Below, piece after piece: positions 11,123-21,890 of a DNA stretch of 64,000 nucleotides. How positions within the stretch are numbered: position 1 is the stretch's first letter; each line of letters begins with the position of its first letter. Source of the stretch: Branchipolynoe longqiensis (Eukaryota > Annelida > Polychaeta > Phyllodocida > Polynoidae); NCBI GenBank assembly GCA_030323885.1, contig CM059186.1:26268271-26332270 (forward strand). Direction: 5' to 3'. The position numbers were made by a program, and so were the translations under genes. The notes below the pieces were generated by a model. The model was not told where the DNA came from and ran no database searches. It saw only the letters and a program-made list of their open reading frames with translations.

Positions 11123-11913
11123 TTAAAGCTGCATAGTCCGACGAAGCATTCAATTTTCAATATCAAAACAATGATCTAGATTTGATTCGACATATCTAAC
11201 TTAGATCATCATCATCATCATGCTGTCGGTCGCAATGCGACAAAGACTGCTTTTATTTCTTAACCGCCGCTGTTCCGTGCGGTTGTGCATTTCATAAAAG
11301 CTGCTTGCAAAGTGTTGAAGTGCTGCTGGCTTTTGCAAGTTACTAGCAGCACTCTCTCGGGGAGCAAATAGAGGTTTCACACCGGCAAGAACACGTCAAG
11401 ACAGGCGCAAACTATTTGTCCCTGCAGTAGCTGGCCGGGAGATGTTGGGAGTTCCCTTCATCACCGCCCTTAATGCTGCCACGGAAGCATGGTTTTCTGT
11501 TAGGGTTTGCTCCCTTAGCCGTTGATTCTATCAAGAACCTATACCACAAGGCAGTGGTTTATAACTTTGCAAGGCAGGGGCGTCAAACACCCTGAGGTAT
11601 TTTAGCAGATAGGTACTGCATTACCTGCATACTTAGATACTGATGCACTTATTAAGCATGTGTTGCCATATAGAAATTAGAAGAGAATACTGATTCTATT
11701 CAATAGAACCTGTCATTGAAGAAGATTGTGGTATCAGAGTTTTGGGATCTGTGCCAAAATAAATTTCACCTGTTTGCGTTTGAAATATCTGAGAAGTTAG
11801 CCATTTTAAATATAGGTTACTTCAAACTAAAGTAAGGTGGATTATTATAATTAATTTAATATATTTATCTCAGAAAAATGACAGAAACTAAAAACCACCG
11901 GACTAGGCATTGG
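11123..11913 (+). mobile_element. TTAA-flanked MITE split by a non-LTR insertion
   Basis: The left part 11123-11206 and right part 11631-11913 join into a normal family member once the insert is removed. The sequence ACTTAGAT is duplicated at 11199-11206 and 11631-11638. The right TIR has decayed (CCACCGGACTAGGCATTGG). Confidence 0.8.
11207..11630 (-). mobile_element. Non-LTR retroposon 3' end (truncated LINE or SINE) with ATG tail
   Basis: 424-bp insert in a MITE, flanked by the 8-bp duplication ACTTAGAT. On the minus strand it ends with (ATG)n after GCATTGCGACCGACAGC, in the manner of LINE 3' tails with trinucleotide repeats. It shares TTTTCTGTTAGGGTT with the insert at 53167-53649. No protein motif is visible, so whether it is a LINE or SINE is open. 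Confidence 0.7.
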
Positions 11914-11935
11914 TAATATAACTTAAGGGCGCATT

Positions 11936-12526
11936 CCTTACACGCGTTATGCGGTACACGAATGCGAATGCGACAAAAAATCGAAATGCCTTGAAACCTA
12001 TGAGCTACATTCCTTACACGCGGTATGCGAATGCGAATGCGTTTTTCCGATCGGTCCATGTAGCGATCGATGTGGCATGCATGATGCGTCAAGCTGGGTG
12101 TGAATAGAAACCTGAGTCTGATGTGTCCATTAGTTTAACACCAGGAGAGGCGACTGAGCATTACGGAACAGTCTCATAGAGGGGTGCTAATTGGAAACAC
12201 ATGGTGAGCTGGGCACCCGGGAGACATACGGTTAGGGGAAAGCTAAAAATGCCACCATATGCACAGAAATATGAATACTTATCTATAATTTGGTTATAAT
12301 AAAGGTAGGAACCCCCATGTGACGTACACAAAGTTACATAGATATAAATACAATATTTGGTCATATACAGAGCAGTATGGAGAATAATTGTTTATTTTTA
12401 TTTTTTAAATATAGCCAGTCGTGTGCCGCATACCGCATACCGCATAATGCGTGTAAGGAATGATGGCATTCGCATACCGCATACCGCATGCCGTATTACG
12501 CTTAACGCGTGTAAGGAATGCCCGCT
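11936..12526 (+). mobile_element. PIF/Harbinger-like MITE, family H4, copy b
   Basis: Ends AGGGCGCATTCCTTACACGC and, at right, the complement of AGCGGGCATTCCTTACACGC. TTA at 11933-11935 and 12527-12529 is a clear target duplication. GAATGC/GCATACCGC words are concentrated at both ends. The central ~300 bp is AT-rich with no recognised content. Confidence 0.85.
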
Positions 12527-12878
12527 TTATACTTACAGACAAATTTACCCTTCGTGTTTTTGTTTGTTTTTGTTTTTTAACAATTTTTTTAATTTTGGGG
12601 TGGGGGTGAGGGGTATTCAGAAACAGAGGCGATCTTGTTGGGAGATGCTTCTTGCTCGATGTATGCATGTTGTTTCTTGAGACAGTCAACAGCACTTGTA
12701 AGTTGTATGCTTCTGTAGGCGAAAGACTGAAGCTGCCACCTGGCGTGTTTACCCTATTCCTTCACCATAGCCGCAATACTTTAGGCTCGCCTTGAACCCG
12801 CAAACACGTGAGTCCTGATGCGCAAACTCAGTGGGCTTATTGAACCACATTTGTTTGGTGTGGATTGTAATTAAATTG

Positions 12879-13262
12879 TGCCAAGAAATGTTCCACTTTA
12901 TGTATTTATGTGTAGCCGTGTGCCAAGAAATGTTCCACTTTCTGTATTTATGTGTAGCCGTGTGCCAAGAAAAGTTCCACTTTCTGTATTTATGTGTAGC
13001 AGCGTGCCAAGAAATGTTCCACTTTATGTATTTATGTGTAGCCATGTGCCAAGAAATGTTCCACTTTCTGTATTTATGTGTAGCAGCGTGCCAAGAAATG
13101 TTCCACTTTCTGTATTTATGTGTAGTAGCGTGCCAAGAAATGTTCCACTTTCTGTATTTATGTGTAGCAGCGTGCCAAGAAATGTTCCACTTTCTGTATT
13201 TATGAGTAGCCGTGTGCCAAGAAATGTTCCACTTTCTGTATTTATGAGTAGCCGTGTGCAGT
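12879..13262 (+). repeat. 42-bp minisatellite, nine copies
   Basis: Unit TGCCAAGAAATGTTCCACTT plus TCTGTATTTATGTGTAGCCG (last bases vary). Because 42 is divisible by 3, frames stay open on both strands (for example 13336-12749 minus with a 14-residue repeat). No sign that any is translated. Confidence 0.95.
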
Positions 13263-13376
13263 GCTGCAGCGTGTTTTATAAGAAGATCGACATGGAGAGT
13301 GTACTGGGAGATTTTCACGGACAACTTGCTCATCAATTGTCAGTTTGTTTGGGGTTGTTCTTTGTACACTAGTTAA

Positions 13377-13470
13377 TTAAAGCTGCATAGTCCGATGAAA
13401 ACATCAAATTTTCAAATCCAAAGCAATTATCTAGATTCTATTCTATTTATCTAACTTAGATAAGGTGCAC
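13377..13470 (+). mobile_element. TTAA-flanked MITE, left fragment
   Basis: TTAA followed by AGCTGCATAGTCCGATGAAA and about 70 bp of family sequence, then lost. Confidence 0.75.
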
Positions 13471-13539
13471 TTTTTCACATTTGTCGCCACACAGGAGGGA
13501 TTATGGTCTGACTCATTCCACGGCTCCTTGCACAATCAT

Positions 13540-13628
13540 AGTAATACCAAGCACCAGGTTATGTAGTGACAACCATAATTTGTTAAGTTATTGGTTTGAC
13601 TCGACCAGGGTTCGAACCCGAGGGTAAA
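13540..13628 (-). mobile_element. SINE-A head-side fragment
   Basis: AATACCAAGCACCAGGTTAT then GGTTTGACTCGACCAGGGTT and CGAACCC, matching the inverted head and proximal body. Confidence 0.6.
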
Positions 13629-14099
13629 TAGCTATCTGCTTGTAATGTAAATAGCTTCTATTTTTGCCTGTCACATCGGTAAGCCTCGCTATGCCGTTTC
13701 ATCAGTCACTGGTCATTGTCCAATAGGGGGGGGGGGGGTGCAAGGGTTGGTGTGGTCAGCGGGGGGGGCGAATAGCATATAAGCCTGGGTATTCAGGCTT
13801 GTTTTCAATGCTGGCCAGCTGTAGTGTCGGCGTTATCTTATCATATAGTAGCTGCTGATAAGGTATTTGATTGCCTGCATTTCAGCAGCAGATAGATAGT
13901 TGGTTGGTCTGGTTAGTAATCTATGTTAATTTTTTTGGATTTTCTTGGGATATATGTGGTTTATTTTTTCTACTCTTACTACTAGACTAGCCTACTCCTA
14001 TTTACATATCATAGGCTTGTACGTAGCTGTGTGGTGTGCTATCTGGCTACTTTTGGCATGGTTAACTTCCATTGGGCATCCCACTGGTGGGCTGTGACA

Positions 14100-15722
14100 T
14101 ATCACATGCCCCTTTGCAGTGAAGCTTAGTGGGGGTTTCCTAGCCTTATTTTGCACAGATATTTTTTGTATGTTTTTAGGTCAGGAATTTGTCATTCCTT
14201 TACTGTTTGGGCATTCCACACATTGGCAGCCATTTCCAGCGTGCTTCTCTCGTGAGCTTTTATTTGGCTTCTGGTCTGCTTTAGTAGTGGCGCATTATTT
14301 GCTCTAGTAGCCCTTTGTGGTTTTGTTAGTAGTTTATTGTCTTGATTATAGCTGCATGCTAATGTTTTCAGATGAATTATTCTCCTATTTTCTAGCAGTT
14401 TTACTTTGGTTCTTTTGTGTATGTCATAGGTGGGGTGCAGCTTGTCTACTCTGAGGCAGATTTTCAGGGCTCTGTTCTGAAGTGTTTGCAGTTTTTTTAG
14501 AAGTTCTTTTTTCGCACCCATGTAGTTTACATCTCCATAGTCAAAATAGGGGAGCACCATGCCCTTGAAGATTTTTATTGACATTTCTTGTGTCATGTAG
14601 TCTCTTAGCTTTGCAAATAGCCACAGTTTGTGGTTTACCTTTTGGACAATTTTGTTTATACATAGGTTGTAGTTTAGTTGGCTGTCCAACTCAAGGCCTA
14701 GGTATTTGTAATGGTCTACATTTTCTAGTGTTTGGTTTCCTAGCTTACAGTGTAGTTTTCTTTCTGGCATTTGTTTATGTGAGAAGAGAACTGTTTTTGA
14801 CTTGCTTGTGTTGATGGTTATTTTGTTGGACTCACACCACTCATCCAGTTTTAGTAGGAGCTTGTTTAGTTTAGTTATTACCTCCTCTTCTGTGGTGCCA
14901 TTTGCATATATGACTGTCTCATCTGCATATAGTTGGAGGCATTCAGTTTTCAACCATTTATCAAGATCGTTTATGTAGATTATAAAGAGCAGTGGCCCTA
15001 ACACTGACTCTTGGGGTACACCACATGTGACAGGTTGGTTGTCTGATAGTGTATTGTTTATTTTTGTTTTCTGTTGCCTGTTGTTCAGGTAGCATTTTAT
15101 GCAGTCCATAGTGTTGGATTTTATGCCCATGGATTTGAGTTTTTCCAGTAGTATGTTATGGTCTACTGTATCGAATGCTTTGCTGAAGTCAATGAAGGCT
15201 GCTCCAACTAATTGTTTTTGGTTCATTGATGCCAGTATGTCATTTGTTAGGTTAGCTATTGTTTTTGATGTGGAGTGCAGTTTCCTGAAGCCCCCTTGTC
15301 TCTCATTTAGTATATCGTTTTTTTCCAGGTGTTTATTTATGTGTCTATGTAACACTTTTTCAATGAGCTTGCTTGGGGTTTGAAGAATTGATATTGGCCT
15401 GTAGTTTCCCATGTTTTGTTTGTCTCCAATTATGTGAATGGGGGTGATGGTTGCCATTTTCCAGGCTGAGATAAAAATGCCCCTGTTCAAAGGAGATGGT
15501 GAATAGGTCTACTATAGTGGCTGGGATGGCTTGGAGTGCCTCTTTCAGTATTTTGGTTGGGATTTCATCTATTCCACTTGGTTTATTTGTGTCTATGTCA
15601 TTTATTAATCTTTTTACTTCTGTTATATCTGTTTTGCAGGTGGGGATTTCATTCTGCACAGTTCCTGATCTATTTTTCCACCTTTTTTGAATTTTTATGA
15701 CAGCTTTTGTCCTATTGTGCAA
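14100..15722 (-). pseudogene. Non-LTR retrotransposon reverse transcriptase, CR1/L2/Jockey-like, inactivated
   Basis: The minus-strand frame 15490-14192 (432 codons) carries an RVT_1 domain: NYRPIS early, palm motif A in FIDFSKAFDTVDH, the CGVPQxSVLGPLLF block, and catalytic box C reading YADE at about 14920. It ends at TGA 14194-14192; the same frame continues about 24 codons further in a way typical of the C-terminus of such proteins. The N-terminal part lies in another frame (15722-15360), so there is a frameshift near 15480. No endonuclease domain is visible, so the copy is 5'-truncated or its 5' end has decayed. The second catalytic Asp is replaced by Glu, a further sign of inactivity. 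Exact clade uncertain. Confidence 0.85.
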
Positions 15723-16139
15723 AGTGTGTGTTCAGTTTGTTTGCTGCCTTGGCACTGCAGGGGACAGAAACGTTGCTCATATTGGTACTCGGTTTGATAT
15801 CATCTATTAATATTATATTGCATATTACCTTGTGTATATATATTTTGTGTGCCCTATTTATCTACAGGAGGAATAGTCATAGAGCTACACATATGTATGC
15901 ACCTATTAATAATATTATTTCTTTTCTTTTATGTATAAATATATACGTATGGAGCAGGGCGTGGTCTTTGTCAATCGAACGTGTTGTATACTGTCGTAGA
16001 CTATTTTAATGCAATATTCATATCCGTTATATATGTATATATACATATATACAATATATAACATATATATATATTTATATATATATACACATATATATAT
16101 GTATATAACATTGTGTGGTGTCAGTCTATTTAACGTGGT

Positions 16140-17860
16140 GCACCTGAGTAGCCGGCTAAGATGATGGAGGGAAAGTCGATGGGGGTGCAAAGGAAAGTGG
16201 CTGGGTGTGGGTGGGGTGGGGTACGGTGGGTGTGGTGGTGAGGGTGGCGTGATAGGTGGGTGTAGAGCGAGAGCCAATCAGATGTTGGGATAGCTGAGAA
16301 GGTGGTGTCTGCTCTGAGTGGTGTAGAACTAACTTGACACGTCCGTATCGGGGAGGATGTGTGTGTTGATAGGATGTGTGTGTTGGGGTGGGTTTGGGGG
16401 GGGGGGCAGGTGTTGTGGAAGGGAGAGAGAGGGGTGTGGGGGATGGGAGGTGGCTGTGATTGAGAGTTGGGAATGGGAGGGTGTGGGGGATAGGGATGGT
16501 TTGTTTGTGAGGGGGGTTGGAAGAGGGGGGTAGTGGGTGGTTGTGTTGTGAGGGGAGCTTGTGAGAGGGTGTGGGGATAGGGGTGGAGGGTGTGAGGGGG
16601 TTTGTGAAGGGGTGGGGTGGGGGGGTTGTGTTGTGGGTTGTGAAGGTGTGGGGGGTGTGAGAGGCGAGAGGGTGGGGTGCTGTGAGATGAGGGGTGTGTG
16701 GTTTGTGAGAGGGTTGAGGGTTGTGAGGGGGTGTGGGGGGTTGTGAGAGGGTGTGGGGGTGTGGGAGGGTGTGAGGGTGTTGTGTGTGAGAGGGTGGGGG
16801 TGTTGTGAGAGTTGTGAGAGGGTGTGGGGGGTTGTGAGAGGGTGTGGGGTGGGGAGGGGTGGGTTTGTGAGAGGTGTGGGGGGGGGTGGGGGTGTGTGAG
16901 AGGGTTGTGAGAGGGTTGTGAGGGGTGTGGGGGTTGTGAGGGGTGAGGGGGTTGTGAGAGGGTTGTGAGGGGTTGAGAGGGGTTGTGAGAGGGTGTGGGT
17001 TTGTGAGAGGGTGGGGGTGTTGTGAGGGGAGAGGGTGTGGGGGGTTGTGAGAGAGTGTGGCGTTTGTAAGAGGGTGTGGGGGGGTTGTGAGAGGGTGTGG
17101 AGGGGTTGTGAGAAGGGAGTGTGGGGGGTTGTGAGAGGGTGGGGGTTGTGAGAGGGTGTGGGGGGGTTGTGAGAGGGTGTGGGGTTGTGAGAGGGGTGGG
17201 GGTGTGGGTGGGTTGTTGGTGAGAGGGTGGGGGTGTGTCTAGAGGGTGTGGGGTGTGAGAGGGTTGTGAAGGGTGTGAGAGGGGTGGGGGTTTGTGAGAG
17301 AGGTGTGTGGGGGGTTGTGAGAGGGTGTGGGTTTGTGAGAGGTGTGTTGTTGTGTGAGAGGGTGTGGGGGTGTGAAGGGTGTGGGGGGTTGTGAGAGGGT
17401 GTGGCGAGTGAGGTGTGGGGGTTGTGAGAGGGTGTGGGGGTTGTGGAGGGGTGTGGGGTGTTGAGAGGTTGTGTGTGGGTGGGGTTTGTGAGAGGTGTGC
17501 GGGTGTGTGAGTGGGTTGTGAGAGGTGTGGGGGTTGTGAGAGAGAGGGTGTGGGGGTTGTGAGAGGGTGTGGAGTGGGGGGTTGTGGAGGGTTTGGGTGT
17601 GAGAGGGTGTGGGGGTTGTGAGAGAGGGTGTGGGGGATATGAGGGATGTGAGGGAAGGGAAGGGATGAGAGTGGGACGCAGTGTCTCGTAGATGAGGGGT
17701 GGGGCTGGAGGGCGGGAGGGCGGGAGGGCGGGAGGGCGGGAGGGCGGGAGGGCGGGAGGGCGGGAGGGAAGGGGGTGCGTGCAGGCAGGCAAGTGTTGGT
17801 GTGCGGGAGTGGGAGTGCGCGGGTGTGGTGGGGGTGGGGTGGGGTGGGGGTGATTGCGGT
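16140..17860 (+). repeat. G-rich block of TTGTGAGAGGGTGTGGGG words
   Basis: About 1.6 kb on the plus strand almost without C, with G-runs every 5-8 bases, ending in GGCGGGAGG repeats (17700-17770). Strong G-quadruplex potential. The very long minus-strand frames over it (to 603 codons of Pro/His/Thr/Ser) are composition artefacts. Confidence 0.95.
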
Positions 17861-17884
17861 CAACTGCCGTCTGACGACGTCCGA

Positions 17885-18265
17885 CTTCTCCAGCACACGA
17901 AACCCAACCATACACACCACACACCACACACCACATGCCACACATCACACATCACACACCCCACACCCCACACCACACACCACACACCACACACCACACA
18001 CCACACACCACACACCATCACACACCACCACACACCACCACATCACACAGCACACATCACACACACCACCCTACACACCACCACACCACACAACACATGC
18101 CACACACCACACACCACACACCACACACCACACACCACACACCACCACACCACCACACCCACCACCACACACCACACACCACCACATCACACACCACACA
18201 CCACACACCACACATCACCACATCACACACCACACACCACACACCACACACCACCACCCCCCTCC
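17885..18265 (+). repeat. (CACACCA)n block
   Basis: About 370 bp of CACACCACACAC and CACCACACATCA variants, directly after the G-rich block, with the strand bias reversed. Confidence 0.95.
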
Positions 18266-18724
18266 GAAGACATCGCCGCCATCTCCCAGCAGCACACGCG
18301 CCGGAACGCTGGAACACAGGAACGTAGGCACATAGGAACGAAGGAACGCAGGAGCCGAGAGAAACCGCAAGAAGCCGCAAGAAGAGAAGCGAAAGAAAGA
18401 CGTGTGTGTAAAGGAGGAGGAGGAGGAGAAGGAGATTGTGGAGACGGCTCTATTGGTGCCGAGTTGCGCTGTTCCCCTGCCCGGAGGTAGGTAGGTACAC
18501 ACAGTCACATATATCACACACACACTTGCCAAAAGTCCGCCCGGTGCCATTGTGTGCGGACACACACGGTGAAATGTGTGTGTATGTGTGTATGTGTGTA
18601 TGTGTGTATGTGTGTATGTGTGTAAGTATCCGCACAATGCAAAGGGCGGCAAACGAAGGGAGGGGAAGTGATCGCTGCTAAGGAGAGGCAGCAGCACAAA
18701 GGATTAGGTATTGTTGAAATTGAG

Positions 18725-19375
18725 CCCTCCCCCTCACCACCCATCACCCTCTCCTCCTCCCTCCTCCCTCCTCCCTACTCCCTCCTCCCTCCGCTCTCCT
18801 CCTTCCTCCCTCCTCCATCCTCCCTCCTCCCTCCTCCCTCCTCCCTCCTCTTCTCCCTCCTCCCTACTCCTCCCTACTCCTCCCTCCGCTCTCTCCTTTC
18901 CTCTCCCTTCCTCTCCTCCTCCCTCTTCCTCCTCCCTCCTCCTTCCTCCCTTCCTCCCCCTTCCCTCTTCCTCCCTCTCCTCCCTCCTCCCTCCCTCCTC
19001 CTCCCTCCTCCCTCCTCCCTCCTCTTTACTCCCTCCTCCCTCCTCTCTCCTCCCCTTCCCTCCTTCTCTCCTCTCTCCCCCTTCCCTCCTCTCTCCTCCT
19101 TCCTCCCTCCTCCCTCCTCCCTCCTCCCTTCTCCCCTCCTCCCTCCCTCTCCTCCTCCTCCCCTCCTCCTCTCCCTTTCCTCTCTCCTCCCTCCTCCCTC
19201 CTCTCTCCTTCCTCTCTCCCTCTCCTCTCTCCTCCCTCCTTCCCTCCTCCCCTCCTCTCCCTCCCTCCTCCCTCCTCCCTCTCCTCCTCCCTCCTCCCTC
19301 CTCCCTCCTCCCTCCTCCACCCTCCCTCCTCCTCCAACCTCCCTACTCCTCCTTCCACTTCCACTCCATCCCCGT
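18725..19375 (+). repeat. Polypyrimidine block (CTCCCTC)n
   Basis: About 650 bp of almost pure C/T in CTCCCTCCTCCC units. Mirror-symmetric polypurine/polypyrimidine DNA can form triplex (H-DNA). Between it and the previous block (18266-18720) is unremarkable sequence with (TGTGTA)n at 18580-18626. Confidence 0.95.
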
Positions 19376-19432
19376 CCTGATATGACCTTAGATGTTGCTA
19401 GGACGTAAAACAACAATAAACAAACAAAACAA
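19372..19432 (+). mobile_element. SINE-A 3' core fragment
   Basis: CCGTCCTGATATGACCTTAG, ATGTTGCTAGGACGTAAAAC, then an A-rich end. Abuts the CTCCCT block. Confidence 0.75.
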
Positions 19433-19744
19433 GCATCCACTCCATCCAATGTCACAGCGGCCCCAGGCATGGCACACTGAGCATGGGGGGGCTCCCACGT
19501 ACATCTGACGGAGTTAGTGGGCATTTTTGTATGTCTGTGGGTTAAGGTTTTTTTTTTTTAGGGGAGTGGATGATTCGTTGACAAGTTTATCGCGCATTGG
19601 ATGCAGACGCATGCGCAATGGTTTGAATTGGAGAGAAACCATCAGGTGTATGTAGGATGTAGGCTTCAAAGTCAACGTGGAAAGCAGGGCGGGATTTGTA
19701 TCTGGTCGCCATTAATTAAGAGGTGCAGCTTTTAATGCCTGGTC

Positions 19745-19838
19745 TTAAAGCTGCATAGTCTGATGAAAGCTTCAACTTTCAAAACCAAAACACTCAGCTA
19801 GATTTGATCCTACATATCCAAATTAGATTCTACTGCAC
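19745..19838 (+). mobile_element. TTAA-flanked MITE, left fragment before the nest
   Basis: TTAA then AGCTGCATAGTCTGATGAAA and family sequence as far as TGCACTTATT, where the next copy begins. Confidence 0.75.
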
Positions 19839-19864
19839 TTATTGAAGCTGTATAGTCAAGTTAA

Positions 19865-20211
19865 AGTTGCATAGTCCGATGGTTTTGAGTTTCTGTAATT
19901 TTTCTGAGGTTAAGATACTAAATTGATTGTCATAATCTACCTTTCTTTAATTTGAAGTGACTTTTATTTTGAATGGCTAGTTTTTGAGATATTTGAAGTC
20001 CAAACATGTCAAATTAATTTTGGCAAGCACGCCAAAACTCTGATGAAATAGGCTTCAGTAGTAACCGGTCTGATTAAATTGACTCAGTATCACCTTGTAT
20101 GTGGCACCAAATACTTAATAAGTGCACCAGTATCTAAGTTAGATATGTAGAATCAGGTCTAGATAATTGGTTTGGGTTTGAAAATCTGATGATTCATCGG
20201 ACTATGCAACT
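19865..20211 (-). mobile_element. TTAA-flanked MITE, complete copy nested in another
   Basis: 347 bp with terminal inverted repeats AGTTGCATAGTCCGATG (left) and its near complement (right). TTAA is present at 19861-19864 and 20212-20215, and the host copy has a single TTAA at that point, so this is a readable 4-bp duplication. Reverse orientation relative to most copies in the window. Confidence 0.85.
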
Positions 20212-20273
20212 TTAAGCATCACGTTTTCAAAACCAAAACAATTATTTAGATTTGAGTCTACATATATCACTTA

Positions 20274-20536
20274 TGGCCGGTGCACACCTACCGTTTTTCC
20301 GCGCACACCTACCGTATACGATCTAAAACTGCCCAAAAATCGCTAGGTGTGCGCCCCCGCGCACACCTACCGATTGCGATTCGCGCATAAAACTCAGTTT
20401 TTAGTGCTAAAAGCGGCCGTTTACGATTGCGATTCGCGATTCGAAAAACGAATCGGCCCGTTTTCAGTTTTAAGCGGGTCGGGTCGAGTCGCGAGTTTTA
20501 GTGCGCGAATCGTAAACGGTAGGTGTGCACCGGCCA
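20274..20536 (+). mobile_element. PIF/Harbinger-like MITE, family H2
   Basis: 263 bp with near-perfect inverted ends starting TGGCCGGTGCACACCTACCG, flanked by TTA at 20271-20273 and 20537-20539. The interior repeats GCACACCTACCG and GCGATTCGCG words. A 3-bp TWA target and GG-starting TIR fit the PIF/Harbinger superfamily. It has no ORF of its own. Confidence 0.8.
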
Positions 20537-20596
20537 TTAGATAGTGTACTTGTTAATCGTGTGTTGCCACATAGAAGGGAATACTGAATCAATTTC

Positions 20597-20743
20597 TATT
20601 AACTTGACTCGGTATTCCCTTCTATGTGGTGACAAATGTTTGCTAAGTGCATCAGTATTTAAGTTAGATATGTAGAATCAAATTTAAATAATTGCTTTGG
20701 TTTTGAAAATCTGATGGTTTCATCGGACTATGCAACTTTAATA
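20597..20743 (-). mobile_element. TTAA-flanked MITE, partial reverse copy
   Basis: Reverse half-copy ending CATCGGACTATGCAACTTTAA at 20743. It lies directly after a forward copy of the same segment (20540-20596), so the two form an inverted repeat around position 20598. Confidence 0.7.
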
Positions 20744-20803
20744 GAACCTGTGGTGGCAGAGTTTTGGTATGCTTGCCAAAACTAATTTTACATCTTTGCA
20801 CTT

Positions 20804-21403
20804 TGCCCACCAGGCGCCAGGCATTATAACTCTACACAGCCTTCAAGGGGGGGAACCCGGGCTTGTGCCCAGCTCGGCCCACCACTGGACAACATCAAAG
20901 AGCTGAGAAGGCTGGACTTCTGACGCAGTCCACACATACATCCCCAGGAGTCCTGCCACCTCGGCTCCCAGAACACATAACACTCACTCAAGTCGGACTC
21001 AACATTCATGTTAGTTCCTCTAAAACTCTACTCAAGTCTGCTTCGCCATGCAACATTGCTGTCCCTGCGATATCGGGGTCTATCTACTGCCCGATTCGGG
21101 CATGGACCAGGTATGTGTCTAGGACACACCCCTGCCCTCATGGGCCTGCCTTCATCACCAGCGATGCCCTCCCACTACAACCGTGGGCACTCCTCAACAC
21201 TCTGAGGTAGGGCACCCGGCACCAGGCGCCATAACTCTAAGTCTGCGACGAGGGGGGGTGGGGGGGACACAAGCTTCTGCCTCCCTGGGCTCATCACTTG
21301 AAGACATCAAAGAACTAGGTCACTGGACCTCTAGTGTGGTTCACCCCTATATCCCACAACATTCAATTTCCTCGGCTCTCAGAAATCTAGCCACAAAATT
21401 TTG
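20804..21403 (+). pseudogene. Tyrosine recombinase fragment of a PAT/Ngaro-like retrotransposon
   Basis: Plus-strand frames 20863-21210 and 21183-21407 carry pieces of a tyrosine recombinase. The first has CPIRAWTRYVS and GPAFITSDA. The second has SLRRGG (the box bearing the second catalytic Arg), ELGHW, and VVHPYI with the candidate nucleophile Tyr. A frame change near G-runs at about 21200-21260 separates them. The C-terminal segment appears twice: a diverged copy (20812-20975) precedes the N-terminal part. It is inserted in a MITE and followed by a split direct repeat. Clearly a pseudogene. Confidence 0.7.
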
Positions 21404-21890
21404 TTAAGTTCTGTAAGCCTTGAAATTATGTCATTCTGAACTCTGATATGTAACGATACTGAAAAAGACAATAATAAATCCCACTATAAAGTATGTCAGT
21501 CTTCCGTTATTTCAATTGATCATGTTGCGAGAACATTGCTAATTGAATACGCATGAACGACGTCTCACTAATGTGATACAAAGCATCTCTTATTCTATTT
21601 ATGGAACTAAAGTCTAGACGCTCGCCGATGCCTCGCGCCGCCTAGAGTCGAAATCCTCGTTAACTGATTAGCCTGCCTTTCAAATCACTTTGACCTAGGC
21701 TGCGGCTCCATCAACATATACACTACCTTTATTTACCATCCCATCCACCCATGCTGTAAGAATATTCATAGCATTGGGTTAAGTTCTGTAAGCCTTGAAA
21801 TTATGTCATTCTGAACTCTGATATGTAACAATACCGCAAAAGACAATAATAAATCCCACTATAAAGTATGTCGGTCTTGTGTTATTTCAT
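21404..21890 (+). repeat. Split direct repeat (B1-A2-B2 layout) of a PAT/Ngaro-like element
   Basis: The ~112-bp sequence 21404-21515 is repeated nearly identically at 21779-21890, with ~263 bp between. It begins TTAAGTTCTGTAAGCCTTGA and contains AATAAATCCCACTATAAAG. It lies directly downstream of the recombinase fragment, as expected of the right end of elements with A1-ORFs-B1-A2-B2 organisation. The matching A1 copy is not in the window, so the element is 5'-truncated. Confidence 0.65.

Noticed and set aside
12749..13372. 14-residue repeat proteins on both strands
   Set aside because: The 42-bp tandem array keeps all these frames open; no splice, start or domain evidence.
16130..17948. 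Minus-strand frames of 539 and 603 codons rich in Pro, Thr, His and Ser
   Set aside because: They lie entirely on the G-rich simple repeat; several frames are open at once and there is no domain.
17885..18265. Telomeric repeat from the CACACCA block
   Set aside because: Animal telomeres are normally TTAGGG; this is interstitial simple sequence.
18711..19524. Ser/Leu/Pro-rich and Arg/Glu/Gly-rich proteins on opposite strands
   Set aside because: Both come from the polypyrimidine block.
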